This document shows positions 45,301 through 58,500 of a stretch of DNA of 64,000 bases, in pieces. The translations under genes and the position numbers were made by a program. Location: positions 1-64,000 of the forward strand of contig NDFF03000180.1 of NCBI GenBank assembly GCA_002150815.3. The letters are read 5' to 3'. Below the pieces are notes generated by a model. The model saw nothing but the letters and a program-made list of their open reading frames with translations, did no database searches and was not told where the DNA came from. Source of the DNA: Grammothele lineata (taxonomy: Eukaryota; Basidiomycota; Agaricomycetes; Polyporales; Polyporaceae). Within the stretch, counting starts at the first letter, position 1. Each line of letters opens with the position of its first letter.

Positions 45301-46516
45301 ATGATGGTCCGCTCGTCGATTATCGCGTTTTTCCTCTCCGTAGGTGCTGCAGTCGCGGCCGGCCCCAGACCGGGGCAGATCAAGAATCTGGTCACTTTTG
45401 GAGACTCCTACACGGACGTCGTAAGTACCCGTCTCAAACATCGAGCAGCCCAGACACTCACCAGCCTCGACGGCGCGCCATCCAGGACGCTCACGCCGAC
45501 GGGGGCATCATGTGGCCCGTCTTCGCCGCACAAGATGGCAACTTCTCGCTATTCCCATTCGCCAAGTCCGGCGCGACGTGCTCGAACAATATCACGTTTC
45601 GCCCGGCCCCGTCTGTCTTCGAGAGCCAGCTCCCGACGTACTTCGCCGAGGTCGCGAACGGGACGCTGAAGCTGAATCAGGAAGAGACGATATACACGCT
45701 GTGGATCGGGACCAATGACGTCGGGGACAACGCGCTCTTGACGGGACACGGCGCGCCGGGGTGACGATTGTGGATGTCGTAGGGTGTGCGGTCAACTGGG
45801 TGGAGGTGATGTACAACTCGGGGGCACGGAACTTCATCTTCCAGAACGTGAGTCGTCGTTGAAGTTCGAGTGTGGTGGTGAGTGAGGCGAGGATGTGCTG
45901 AAAGGAGGTGCATTCCAGATGATTCCGCTTGAGACGACACCACTATACTCGGCGGACTCGTACACAAACCACTACTGGACGGCGCAGAGGAACACGACCG
46001 AGTGGAGCGTCTTCATGCGCGAGCTCACCACGTCTGGTAATGCCCTCTCGAAGCTCATGCTCGAAGCTCTCGCTCCAAGACTGCACGGAGCACATCTCGG
46101 TGAGTACTCAGAGCAGAACTCACAAATTACGACAGAGATGCTCACCTAAACCGCCGTATCCCAGGTTTGTTCGACTCGCACGCCCTCTTCTCCGACATGT
46201 TCAACCGGCCTCAAGACTTCCTGAACGGCACCGCGCCCCTGAATGTGACTGGGGCCGTGCACGCTTGCGTGTACCAGCTCAACGAGAGCACGAGCGACCC
46301 GGGGGTGTGCACGGACGCGGTGGGCACGGACCAGGACAGCTTCTTGTGGTGGGTACATCTTTTGAGCCGCGTGGAGAGGTAAGCCGAGGAGAACGCTGAC
46401 GGGACACCAGGTTCGACGAGCTCCATCCCTCTGTCCAAGCCGAAAGGCAGGTGGCAAAGTTCATATCGGAGACGATCCACAGGAAGTCCGACGTATACAC
46501 CACTTGGATCCTATGA
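45301..46516 (+). CDS. SGNH/GDSL esterase, CE16-like, with apparent frameshift
   Basis: Secreted esterase of about 340 residues, likely deacetylating plant polysaccharides. MMVRSSIIAFFLSVGAAVAA is a signal peptide. Block I is FGDSYTD with the catalytic Ser; an intron follows. Then come GGIMWPVFAAQDG, FAKSGATCSN (block II Gly), PSVFESQLPTYF, LWIGTNDVGD (block III, oxyanion Asn), VMYNSGARNFIFQN and MIPLETTPLY. The last exon has FDELHPS, the D-x-x-H of the catalytic triad, and stops at 46516. After HGAPG the frame hits TGA at 45762. Inserting one base into the G run at 45758-45761 would restore the family-like reading VTIVDVVGCAVNWVEV. This is either a one-base deletion that kills the gene or a homopolymer error. 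Introns follow IFQN, GAHL and SFLW. Confidence 0.82.
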
Positions 46517-49500
46517 AAACGAGGCGAGCTTCAAGGCGAATGGAAACCCGAGTGTTACTCCGCGGAAAGAAAATTGTGAAGGGGGAAAGGATGTAGGTTC
46601 CGGATACCTCGCGGTGTCCTTGCTCGATGTCCACCACGCTCGCGCACAATGTCGACAACATAGCGAAGTATACGAATGGCATTGTAAAAAGAGAATACAT
46701 GACTACGTACGAGAGGCCTGTTACTCCAACACGGGCCGCCCCCGACAGTGAACGAGCCGGTACGATCTTGAGATGGAGGGTTCGCTCTCCCTCGCGAATG
46801 GTTCAAGACCCTCCCGAACACTAGCAGAGAAGCCAGAGACAGAGAGAGGGTCCCAAATATCGCCCGCGAGGTGTAACTTTCGATGAGGCCCAATTTTCGC
46901 TCGCGCCCGCCTTATATGTCGAGCGTCTAACCCCGGCCCCGGAGCGGAAAGCGACGGGCCCGGGAGCCGGACGTGCGCACGGACCATCTCCCACGGCGCG
47001 CGCTTCGTATAAAATGCACGTCGTGCGCGTTATAGAAGTTTTCCTTACAGTCACCTCGGTCTCTGAAGCTGGCGTTTCTGTCGGGCTCTGCGCGACGTGG
47101 AGCGTTTTCGCCTTAGGCTTGCCTCAGGGCATGGTTCACGGGCCGAGAAGAGCGATCTCGCGAGCTTTTGGCTGGGCATACCGCTGGCTGTCTATTCTTC
47201 ACTGGTCGCGCGGTTAATCAGCCTTACGCACATCCCCTCCCTTTGTACATGGTTGCTGTACGTGTTTCGGCTTTTTGTAGTCTTTGTGTGCTGCTTCGAG
47301 AATATATCTTTTGTAGAGCAATATCCAGCGTGTCACGTATCGCCTCCTTCGGGAAGACTGCTTTTTCGCTTTTGGATATACGTATGATAGCTGCCAAGGC
47401 ATTCTTCCTCCTTTGTCGTATACGGCAGTCCAATGACCGCCGCAGATAGATGAACATCATAGGCCTTCCTATACTGATATCTCTTGATCACCGGGACAGC
47501 TCCCTGTCCCGTCAAAGGCCAAGTCCGCTCGTTACCATCCGTGCGTTCCAACTTTACCCACCTCGAGCGACGTTGAAGGAACCCTAACACGAGATCCAAA
47601 CATGTACAGGCCCTTTCATATTGCCAGGAACCCGTCTATCGTACCTGCCCAATGACTGCTTGATGCATCACGTCTTCGACGGCCCTCACGGTCCCAAGCT
47701 CCTTGCTGCGCCGTGCGCCCATCACCCGCGGTCTATCAGGGGGGCTCGCCCGCCCGCGCGGTGCACGCCATTCGATACGTGTCGCCCCTCTCCCCCTTTG
47801 TCCCTCCTTGTCCCCGCATCACGACATTGCACATCATCCCGTCCGTGCACCCGTCTGCCGCCCAGGGCGGAGTCATTAACGGCCAAGTCATCGCCAGGAA
47901 CGGGCCCCACGCGCGCGAAATATACCGCACATCCTCGAGCTCCAGCGGCGACTTGAGGACGGATGTAACGCCAACTCAAGCTGCGCGGTCAAAGACGAGT
48001 TAATGTCGCTCCTCTACGGCGCGGCGCCCGCGCCACCGCTGAGGTTGTCTCCGGAACCACCTCTCCCTACTCTTTCGCCACTTCCAGCGTTCGGCCGACG
48101 CAGACTGCCAGTAGCCCCAGCGAATGACGAGGATCTCAGGGATCGTGTGCGCGCCCGCCCTAGGCATCCCTGCTCCACGGCCGCCACCGTCGACACCGAC
48201 CAGGCCTGGTACGGGCTGCGTGAGGAAAAGACAAAAGGGCCGTAGCAGGTATGTGCCAGCCTTGCATGTACTGAATTCGTGCCGTCTACGACTGTGTGAT
48301 GCACAAATGCACCTTGTTCCATGTCACGCCTGCAGGAAACAGACACCGAAAGGACCCCGAATAAGCCGGAACGGCGTGGTTCAGTCTCCGCCTGAACTTT
48401 GGGCTCCCAAGAGCCAACCTGCGGGTAAGTAGCGCGTCCACATACGGGGCCCATGCATGGAAGATGCACCGGTCATACTCATCTCGCCCCTGCTCGCAGA
48501 TTCATGCCCGGGATCTGGACGCTCGTTCCAGGTCGGTGACGGCCGCGCCCTCTCTCGTGTGCGGTGTCCCCCCATAATTAATCTTCCATGCTACTCGGGT
48601 TGTGCGCCACACGGAAATCAAGGACAAGTGCACCCGCGCTGTACACCGTTCCAAGGACCGTCAGCGCGGACGGCATTCAGTCCGTTGATGCCGTCGTCCT
48701 CGTGTGCTCGTCGCGCCCGTGAGATGGGCGGTCGAGGTGGCTCGGGTTTGGACGAGCAAGAAAGGCGGTGCGCGGCGCATCACGAATATTTCGGAGCGAG
48801 CGCCGCCCCGCGGACAGCGAGGGCGCGTGTCCCTTCCGCCAGTGAGCTCGCGTTCGTCATACCCCTGGAAGCCAATAGCTCTCTTCTATTGCGCCACAAG
48901 AAGCCTCGCCGCGAAAACGCGTGGTGGACCAGTCACTCCCTCCCCAAACCCCATCATATCGCAAACCATCGCGCCTCTCCGCCGCTCCTCGTCCGTCCGC
49001 GAGACCACGCGGCAAAAAACCTAGGACGCCCGTTCGTCCAGATACGCATGCACATACATACGGGTGGCGACGCCCAGCGCCCACGCACGGCGGTTTTGTC
49101 CGCAAACGTGCCCCTCATTCCCGCATGCGCGCGCGAAGCCCAAATACCGCCCCCGCTTCCTGCTGCCAGAGACCCGAGCAGCGACGCGCCTTCAAGCTTC
49201 GATCCCGGCACGCCACAGCGCCGCGCACCGCCCAGCCCCTCTCCGTCAGCGCACGCAGCACGCGCCTGCCTCGCGCGCGCGCGCGCGTACGTCGTTCTCG
49301 CGTCCGGCCCTTGGGGCCTTCTAACCTGATTTGTCTCTTTCTTCAGGAACCCGTCGCGGGTTTGGGCCTCTGGACTCTGCAGGAGGCAGCGCACGGCGCG
49401 CGCGAGGCTCATTAAGCGTAAGTCTTTGCCGCCGCGTTTCAGCTTGCAGATCCCTTCGCACGGACATGATGCATCAGGAAATTGTGGCTAAGGTTCAGAT

Positions 49501-52500
49501 CCAATCACACAGGGCCGGCGCACCGCGAGCCCCACGGTTGCTCGCGTCCCAGCCCCGAGACGTCAGCCAGCTGGTAATTCCTTCTCATATTCGCTTTCTA
49601 ATTGACATCATTTAGATGTGGGCATGCCCACGGACGTCTGGCTGCGCGCCGGTCGCACCTATATGCCAGACGGGGAACGCGGGATGCCCCGTATACGGCT
49701 GTCCTTGTCCCGCAGGTTCCTTTCCCAGGCGTAATATTCAAGAAGCGCAATTGCTCTGCGGACATCTGATCCCATCTCGAATCCCCCTGCCTTCCTCGGC
49801 GCGGAATCAACGTCTATCAATAATCACAGAATTCGACGGCGGGGGCGGGGGAGCACACGAGCGGGGCTTCTCTCAGTCTCAGCGACGGCGCGGCGACCGC
49901 CGCACTTCCCCCGTCCCGGCCGGCCGGCCGCGGGCCCGCCCCCGTCCCCCATTCGTTCGTTCCTTCGTCCACGCATTCATTCGCGCCTTACGGACATGAG
50001 TATTTGGACATTTCGACGCGCGCAACGGACGAGAGCCGCAAGATTCTTCTCACATAAACTCTTATCAGCGGCGGCGACACGGCACGGCAAGCTCCCTCGC
50101 GCACCGCCGGCGGCGTCGAGCGTCGGTGCCTAAATGCCACAAAAGTATATGAATGAAGGTGGGAGGAGAGTCTAGACCCAGGACTCCCACACGAACGGCG
50201 GAGGCAGGCTCTCCACCGAGAGGGTTACACATACATAAGTGCCTCCCCCGCGAACGTGCAGTGCGGAAAGCTTGGAAGCGGGCACTCGGTGCGTATACTG
50301 TATATGTGCGCGGAGCGGGAATCATGCTCCGCCGCCAAGGATTCGCGGCCGTCGCGGGCGAAGAAGTACTAAGGTGGCAGAAGCTCGGACCAACCCGTAC
50401 GTGCACACGGCCGCGTTCGACGAATGGCAATTCTCCCTCTCCTTCTGTCCCTCCGCACAGCGGCCGGGACACAACTATACCCGCAGCGGCATCATCCCGC
50501 GGTCGCTCGAAGTACTGTGTCCTCGTATCCACCGTCTTTCTAAGCCGTTCTTACATATTCCAGAGCCCTTCAGAGGATCCCCGTGCACGCGACAGCGCGG
50601 GATCGGCCGACCGACATTCACGCACGAAAACGTCACTGACGCCCCCGTTTCGCGCGTCCGCGTTAGTACTCATTCAGTCCGTCGCCGCTGCCTTCTCTCG
50701 CCTGCGATCAGGCTTTTTCGAGGGTGAGCGAGCTCCTGCCAGTGAGGTACCGCCAGAGTCGCCAAGGAGACAGAACTGGGTTCGCGAAGGGCGAAGAAGA
50801 GAGACGAACCGGATCGTTGGCCGCGCCTCCGACTCCCTCCCTCCATAAGCAACTCGGGTTCCGGGAGCGCGCCCGCTCGTCCCAGGTGTGTCATGCGTGC
50901 CGCGTCGTCTCGCACGGCGTGCAGTGAGTGTCCTCGGTATCAGATATCGATGACAGGTCCTGCCAGTCTTGGTTTCGTGGCGTTAATTCGGGAGCCTGAG
51001 GTACGTATATGCGTTCTTGATGGACCGAGTCGTCTTATTAACGTGCTCGTGCTATAACCCCCGAACAAAAACACCGACGTAAGGTGCGAAGTTTATGATG
51101 GCGCAGGCGTGCCACCCGCCGGACCGCGGACGCATCTGCGCTGATGTCGGCCTTCGGGCGCTGTATGTAGTTGGTCGGTGCGGGACGGAGCGGGGAGCCA
51201 GGCTCCCAGTGCAGAGCGGAAGGGGGACCCCGTCGCGGAACAGCGACGCAGCGCACACGAGCGTAACGTAACGTACGGTACGCATCTGATGGCGGGGCGC
51301 CGCATGCAATAAACATTCAATGTGCGCGCACCCAGCCGTCGCGGCACCCCGCGTCGGCCCAGCGGGACTCGGACTAGTTACTGTAGTATGTAAGTTGGGT
51401 ACTGCCTGCCCGTCCAACGAGGCCTGGGTGCGGACGCACCCGACGCGACCCTTGCGGTTCAATTTCGACCAACAGCTCTTCGTGACCCGCCGGCCGACGC
51501 CGCCGATGTCTATATGGAGGGTTCACCGACCCTGAGGTGAGGCTGTGGCTGCGCCGGGCGGCGCCGCCTCCGCGACGACGAGATCCTACTCGTGTTCCCG
51601 CTGGATGGTGCGATGGCACGTCTCTTATAATGGGCGTGGCGGGAATGTAATAATTTGTAGTACGTAGCGGTTCCCCGCCACGCTCTCGACGGCCTAGGCT
51701 AGATACGGGTATGATCAGTAGTAAGCAGGTGCGACCCACGGGAGGTGTCCGACGCTCCGCCCCGAGCGAAACCACCCTGCGCGGGAGGGCGGCGGGACGA
51801 TACTTGGACCGGGTCCGCGCTGCAATCAAGAGGCTGTCCTCCGCGTTCTCCGCGACGCTGCAGCGAGCTCCGATTTCGATTTTTGCAGGCGCGAGCGCGA
51901 GGATTCCTCGCCAATATATTGAGGCTACTGCTCCCGGGGACTGAACTCCTGGAGAAAGAGGCCGTTTCCTTTTCGGACCGCTGACGCGTCCACTACATCG
52001 TTCGAGCCCCGAGAGAGTCCGAACGTTGCCCACCGAGGATACCGCCATTCGGGCCACTGAGCAGGACTGCGAAACGGTCGAAACCCCAGGGCCGTCTCAG
52101 GTCGGTGTGGGCCCGTTTCCCGGATGCCGCACGGCGAGTCTAACGGAGATGCATGCATAGATCTGAAGCACGTTCAGCATATACGGAACGCCCGAGCAGA
52201 CCCCGACGCCGGTCCCGGGGCGGCTGGACTCGCCGCGCGACATACCACACACATACGCGAGCCCACCACGCGGCCTCCGAGCTGCAGCACCCCAAAGCCT
52301 CTTCCACGCCAGCTAGCACCCCCTCAACCCCGCGGGACGCCATGCAGGACCCGCGCGGCACGGCGGCAGCTGACGCGCATCTAGCCATATGCGGTCCATC
52401 GACCCTGAATGCGCCGCGCGCTGCGAAGCCCGAAGCCGCGAAGCCTCGAGGCGTACACAATACGGGACGTCTGGGGTGGGGACGTCGGCCCCAGTCAAGG

Positions 52501-55500
52501 TCCGTCGCGGTCGAGCGGGCGCGCGCGCGTGCACGTCGAAGCGTCCCGCACTCCGGCTTCGCTCGCAGCAAGCCTCGTCTTCTAGACTTCCAGGGCTGGC
52601 TTCCGCGGACCTGGGCGGCGGAGCGCGGGCTGGCTTGGGGGCTCTGGCCCTGGGAGAGGGGCGTGGTCCGACCCGCCCGGGAGAACTCGAGTCGCCTTTC
52701 CGAGCACGGAGGAAGCCTAGGTTGACGGTGCCCGACGGAGGGAGTGGTGACCGTTGGGGACGTACGGCGTCGTGGACGGTGCTTCTAGTGTCGAGCCCGT
52801 CGAGGAAGCTTCAACAAGGGCGAAATCGAGTCCAGCTGCACGATCCAAGGACGTGCCGAGCCTCTTGATTGCTGCGCTGCGATGCTCAAGCCGCCGGACT
52901 CGGAGGTGCGGCATGCCGTTTGCCTGTCCACTCCCAACCGCTTGTATTGACGGCCTGGTACCCTCAACGTGAGCATATTGAAGGCCTGGGGTCGATGACA
53001 TGCACCGTACACGTACGGACGTACGGCATAGGACCCAGGACGAGCTCGTGGCACGCCCTGCGCTTCCCTAGTGCTTTCTCTTTCCAGATCTTCCCGCGAC
53101 CGGGCGCCTCCGTCCTCGGCGGGTCGGGCAGCGCGCGCGGTGTTCCGCCCCAGCGCGCCCAAAGCGGGCGTGAGCGCAGTCTAAAGCGCGGATCCTCTCC
53201 GAGAACGCTCGGCAGATTACACGTTCATCTGAGCGGCCGTCGTGCGGCGCGAGCAGAGTCCTGGAAGCCATGATGGCGCGCGGGAGCGCGGCGCTGAATG
53301 GGAGCTTGGGGGCTCGCATCATGCCGCGCGCGACAGGGACGCTTGCTACTTGCTGCTGCCCCTGTCAGAGACGACAACGCTGCGCAATGGCCGCCCCGGG
53401 CCCGCGGCTGTGTTCCGGGATGACTCGGTCCAACTTTCCTAGCTCTACCATCCGCATGCAGGCTGAACGTTTGCCACATTTGACGCAAACGAGTGTTCCC
53501 AGTATTTCCGCCCGGCGCCGAGCCTCGACTCGGAAGTCGATTCCCTTGTAGAATAATGTCGTCGCGTCAGCAGCGCCCGGTCCAAATTAAACGTCGCCCT
53601 GCGCACCTCGCATGAAGCCTTTGACGGAAGGTACGCGCTGGGGGTACCGCATCCGCCCGCGCAGCTCGCCCGCGCGCTCCCACACGGGCGCAGCGGGCAG
53701 TGCTGATGGTTATCATTGCCTGCACCTGGTGACGTTGAAGGGCGGAGGGCAGGCCGTCATGGAAGAACCACAGACAGGATTGGATCCAACGCCTAGCCAT
53801 GCCGCAAACATTTTCCGTATGGGAGCGTAGAGATTTTGTGAGTTTCTACAAGGTTCGTATCTCCGAATTCGACGCATCCGTCTGAAAGAATCCCTCTACC
53901 ATCCTGAGCGGATGCAATGGAAGATCGTTTCAGGGATTCATTGGCTCGGATGATCGCCGGGAGGGTTTCATCAGCAGTTCAGCTATAGAGTAGAGGTATC
54001 AGTGACCACAGTTCCGCACGGAGTAATTAATGGAGAACTCACTCTCTGACGGGCATTTGCCCCGACTTCGTAGCTAGGAAGAAAGGATTACCGCCGACGT
54101 CGGTGACTCCGAAGGGTGCTTCTTGAGCCAGCCATGGGGCTAACACACTTCGTGCGAGAGTGTCGGAGTCAAACCCGCGTTTCAAAATGTGCGACCGGGC
54201 GTAGAAATTCTCACTCTGCACGGCGAAAAGCGTCACTAGAACAATGTGTCTTGGTAGATGGCGGACGTATTGCAAAAGAGGAGCTTGCGAGGCCGAACCC
54301 GTACCCTAGATGCGTTGGCATCAGCAGACGTCTGAGACCTACAAGCGTCGCTCGACGTACTCGATCGTACCGCCCGGTCACAGCCGTGGGGCACACAACA
54401 TATTCCTCAGGCCTCCTCAAACCTATGTCTCCGCCTCCACTCTTCCCAACCGCAGACCGCACGAAAAACTTCGTGAGCCTCACCACGTCCGAAACGTCCT
54501 CCGACAACCAGCGGGGCGCCGGCTCGACCGACGTGCGCGGACGTCCGTCATGGCGACGAGACCACACTCTAGCCCCGTTTCGTCGCTCCCAAACGCGCCC
54601 AGGACAAGGTTGAAGCTGATACACAGCAAATATCGGAGGCGGAGTTGGCAGGTGCGGTAGTGGGGTCGGAGGGAGGGAGTGAGGAAAGGTGATCGCACGA
54701 TGGAGTCGGCGGCGGCCTCGAGACGACTCTGCGGTCAGCCGCCAAGTGGCCGGTACCGCTGCGTGCGCCGGGCGGTCGTAGTCGGTGAGAGGGGCTGGAA
54801 AGTTGCGGCAGGGGCGTCATGCGCGGTGCACTAGCCAATGTCTAGGCGGTGGCGAGCTTGCATCCACATCCAGGGAGGCCGCGGGCAGGGATGCATCAGA
54901 GAACGCGCGGGCTGGGATCAGGAGGAAGGGAAGCTTGGCCCTCAGGTTGCGGCGGCGGCGTAGCTGTTGTGGAAGAGCAGCAGTAAGTCGCCGTTGGGGG
55001 GCTAAGCCTAGAGGAGCGCCGCAGAGCATGCCAGATGACAAGCTGGCTTCCATCGCCGCCGGGCTGTGGCTTGAGGAGGGTGGATGACAGATTCGACGGC
55101 CTCGGGAGAGCGCCATGGACTCGGAGGCTAGTTTGAACGGTTGGCTTTGGAGGACGCCAGTCCTCGGTGCCACGGCTTACCGCTCCTGTAGAACTCGTTT
55201 CGATGTCCCGGGTGCAGTCAAGGCACATACAATCCGCAAAGTAGAGGGCCCGCTGCGAGTATGTCGAAGTCGCCGTACCCACTGGCCACTGGCCAGACGG
55301 ACCGTCGCGGACGTTGCGTGCGCCGGGCCCGCGTAACGATTCTGAGTCGAACCGCGCTGGCGGGCCGGGCCCACGACGTCACGGCAAGCGCCGCAAGGAA
55401 GACCCGGCGCCGTTGTGGCGTCGCCGCCATCAATCCATCACGATCGAATATTCGACGCCCTCGGGTAGTCTCCGCGCGGCGGGCGAAGAGAAACCTTGCG

Positions 55501-58500
55501 CGCAAAATTGCATCCATCCACGCCCCTTGCGCGCGGCGCATCGCTGGTGTCGCAGGAACGACTTCGCCCGCTTTTTCCACGTACGAGTGGAGACTCAGCG
55601 ACGCAGACGCGCGTTAAACGGCCTGATGGCGCTGGCAGGTACGTTTTCAATGCTGAGAACATAGCCATACGCCAGATAATGCCATCATGGTGACTCTCGT
55701 CACTACGATATTGGCGCAATACAGTCGTCCTCTCAAGAAGCCTCCGACCCTGGACGCGTACACGCCGTCTCGATAGCTTCCTTACAGCTTCCACGCGACA
55801 GCCAGCAAAAACATGTGCTGCCGCGGCCTCTCCCATCACACAAGCGTACGTACAGGCCACCCTGTTCCCGCCGCCCCTGCATAGGGCAAGGTACTTGTTC
55901 TTTCTGGCGTGGCCTGCCACTCCCCGTGCACCGCCGTGGACCCGATGTGCGGGAGAAGCGCGTGATTGGGCTTGGACGGGGAGGCGGCGACCCACGGGGA
56001 GCGGCGACCTGCCTTAAATTGTGTGGGCCGAGCTCGTCTTTGTGCTTCACGCTGCTCGATGGGGATTCAAGGGGGGTGCTGACGAACGCGAGGCACGGTG
56101 GCGAGGGTGGAGAAGATGGCCATGCTTAATGAGCTAGTAAGAGATTGGCTTGCCTTCCTCAGGAGCCCGAGAATTTCCGTTGTTCCCTAGCAGTGGCGCA
56201 ACCTCTGGAGTCTACGCACTGCTGCAGCCACGCACGAAAAAGACGACTGACTCGGCAGTGCGTGGGGTTCGGACGGCATACATGTCGTTTTTTGACATAT
56301 TGAAATTTGATGGCAAGCCGCATTGGCGCATCCAGTAAGAGAGTCCGGGTACGTTTGCAAAACCTCGCGGCGCAGGACACTGGCACATCCTGACACACGC
56401 ACACCCGACGTGGTTTTCTCTCGATCCCGAGCAGCTTTAGCTCAAGTGCCAGAATAAGGCCCGCTTCTAGCGTCGATAGACTAGTCAGCCTCTCACGTCA
56501 GGATACAGTATAAGCAGGGCACGATGCCCGCCAAAACGAAGCTACATACCCACGAAGACTCGGGCAACCTTCTCGACGCTCTCCGTCGCGAGGGGCGCTC
56601 CGAGCCTGCCCATATCGGGGCGGGGCCCCGCCCGCCCGCCATACAAATTTGAGCTCCGGCCGGTGCCCGCCCTTTCCCCGCCTCCCGCCGCCCGCCGCCA
56701 CAAGGGCGCGACGCCCGCCGTCCGGGGGCACCGAAAAGGCGATTCCATCAGAGCGTTCGGTAGGCACGCCGCCCCTCCCGTCGTCGCCGACTCGTCTTCG
56801 GGTCCCCGCCTTGCCCGCGCCACGTGATATCGCGCATCCGCATGAGAGGTGCGAGCGCCCCGCGGAGCGCGCCCGCTGCTCGCGAGTTGCTGCTAGTGGC
56901 GTCGGCGAGAAGTACATAAAGAAGTGCTCCCGGACACGGGGAGACGGTCAGACGGTCGCGCCATCATCGCGACTCGTCCCGCTCCATTCTCTGCGCAGAA
57001 CGCGAAGGCTACCGTATACAGGGCTTCTCTCATGATTAGTGCGCTGGAACCTGGTAACCGTTTAGGTGAGACGTACTTAGTCGTGCCGCTTCGTCATGCC
57101 CTGGTCGTTGGTGCCGCACCCTCGTGGTTTTCGCCCAGGGGTCCTGCGCTTACGCGTGTGCGTTACGTGTGACGAAGGCGCGCGCGGCGGGATGATCCGC
57201 CGCCCCTCGCCCACGAGTCGCGCTGTTCGCCCTGCCCCAAAAAGGCCCCTTGCAAAGCGCGTTGCGTTGTTAGCCGACGCACGCGAGCCCTCGGGCACTG
57301 CCGTCGGCCATCGCCCACGCGCAGCGCAGTGGCTCCGAGCTCGGGTGGTGTTGTTGTCGGCCAGGCTGGACCCAGCGGCGCTGCCGTGGCTTAGCCGCTG
57401 TCAGCGATGTGGACGTCCACTGGCAAATGCACGGAGGAAGAGGCGAAGGTGGCAGCGTCGTGACGGCGGCATCGCGGCACGCTTCAAATTCGCCCCGGTG
57501 GGCCCGAAATATGTACTTGAGCAGTGCGTGAGTGAGTGCGTCGCTTGCTCGGCTGAGGCTCGGCTGATGATTGAGGCGTGAGGCCTTGAGGGAGGATTCG
57601 CTCGACTTGAACGTTGAAAGTAAGTCGTAGTCCGTGCGTCCGGCGAAGCTGTTCCCGTCTGAGGCTCTCACGCGCTGCGACCACCTAAACCTCTAACGCT
57701 TACTGAGATGGATCATCGTACATATTGCACGAAGCCCGTCGAAGAGAAGAACTTGAGATAGGCACGTCATTGAAGAAGTGCGTCAAGGAGCGGGGCCAGT
57801 GCGCATCAGACGCGCTCGATATTGAGCGGCGCCGAGGCTCCGCGTGCCTTCTCCTCCTTCTCCTGTCAGAATGGTGAGTGTTGAGAAAATTGGGGCATTA
57901 ACGGCGCGCATGGGCTCCTCGGCGACCGTGAGGCTGGTGACTTCGGGACGCACTGCTCAAGCTGGAACTCGAGACGAGCTGTTCGGATACTGTACGGTGT
58001 ACAACGACGAGTGGGTTTGCCACAGGCTGTCCGTAACAAACGCAACCCTTTGATAGTTCTGTGCCTCGCCGTACGTCCCCGCCATTCAATATTGAATATG
58101 AACGCTGCGACGCCGGATGCGCCCACACCGCTCCGAGCACCCGCGTCCCTCGGACGCCCGGTGGATCCGCTCACAAGACGACGGATCGGAGGAGTGCTAC
58201 GTCCGTCTGCCCGTCCTTCCATTCGCGTCAACGCCGGCGCCCATGCGGCCCCGAACATCTACGCGCATACATCGGGCCACGAAGAGCGAGTGTGCCGGTG
58301 CCACGCTCGAGTAGTATCGAGCAAGCATTGTACGTGCGTAACTCGCGACCTCACTCAACTTGAAGCATGCGCAGCATCAGCGTAAGTATCGCAAACGGGC
58401 CAGACTGCTCATCCAAACTTGCCTCGCGCGTGGCCCTCACTCGAGGCCCGGACGCATCCGGTGCACAACTCAGCGACACTCACTCAGCCTAATTCTAAAC

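Noticed and set aside
48457..49329. 290-codon open frame in the gene-poor stretch
   Set aside because: Arg/Ala/Pro/Ser-rich sequence overlapped by other long frames on both strands, as expected from high GC; no domain seen.
54039..54624. Coding-like readings on the - strand (FDSDTLARSVLAPWLAQ, then a donor-like GTGAGT)
   Set aside because: Adjacent frames could not be joined with consistent phase and no family is recognised; left unannotated.
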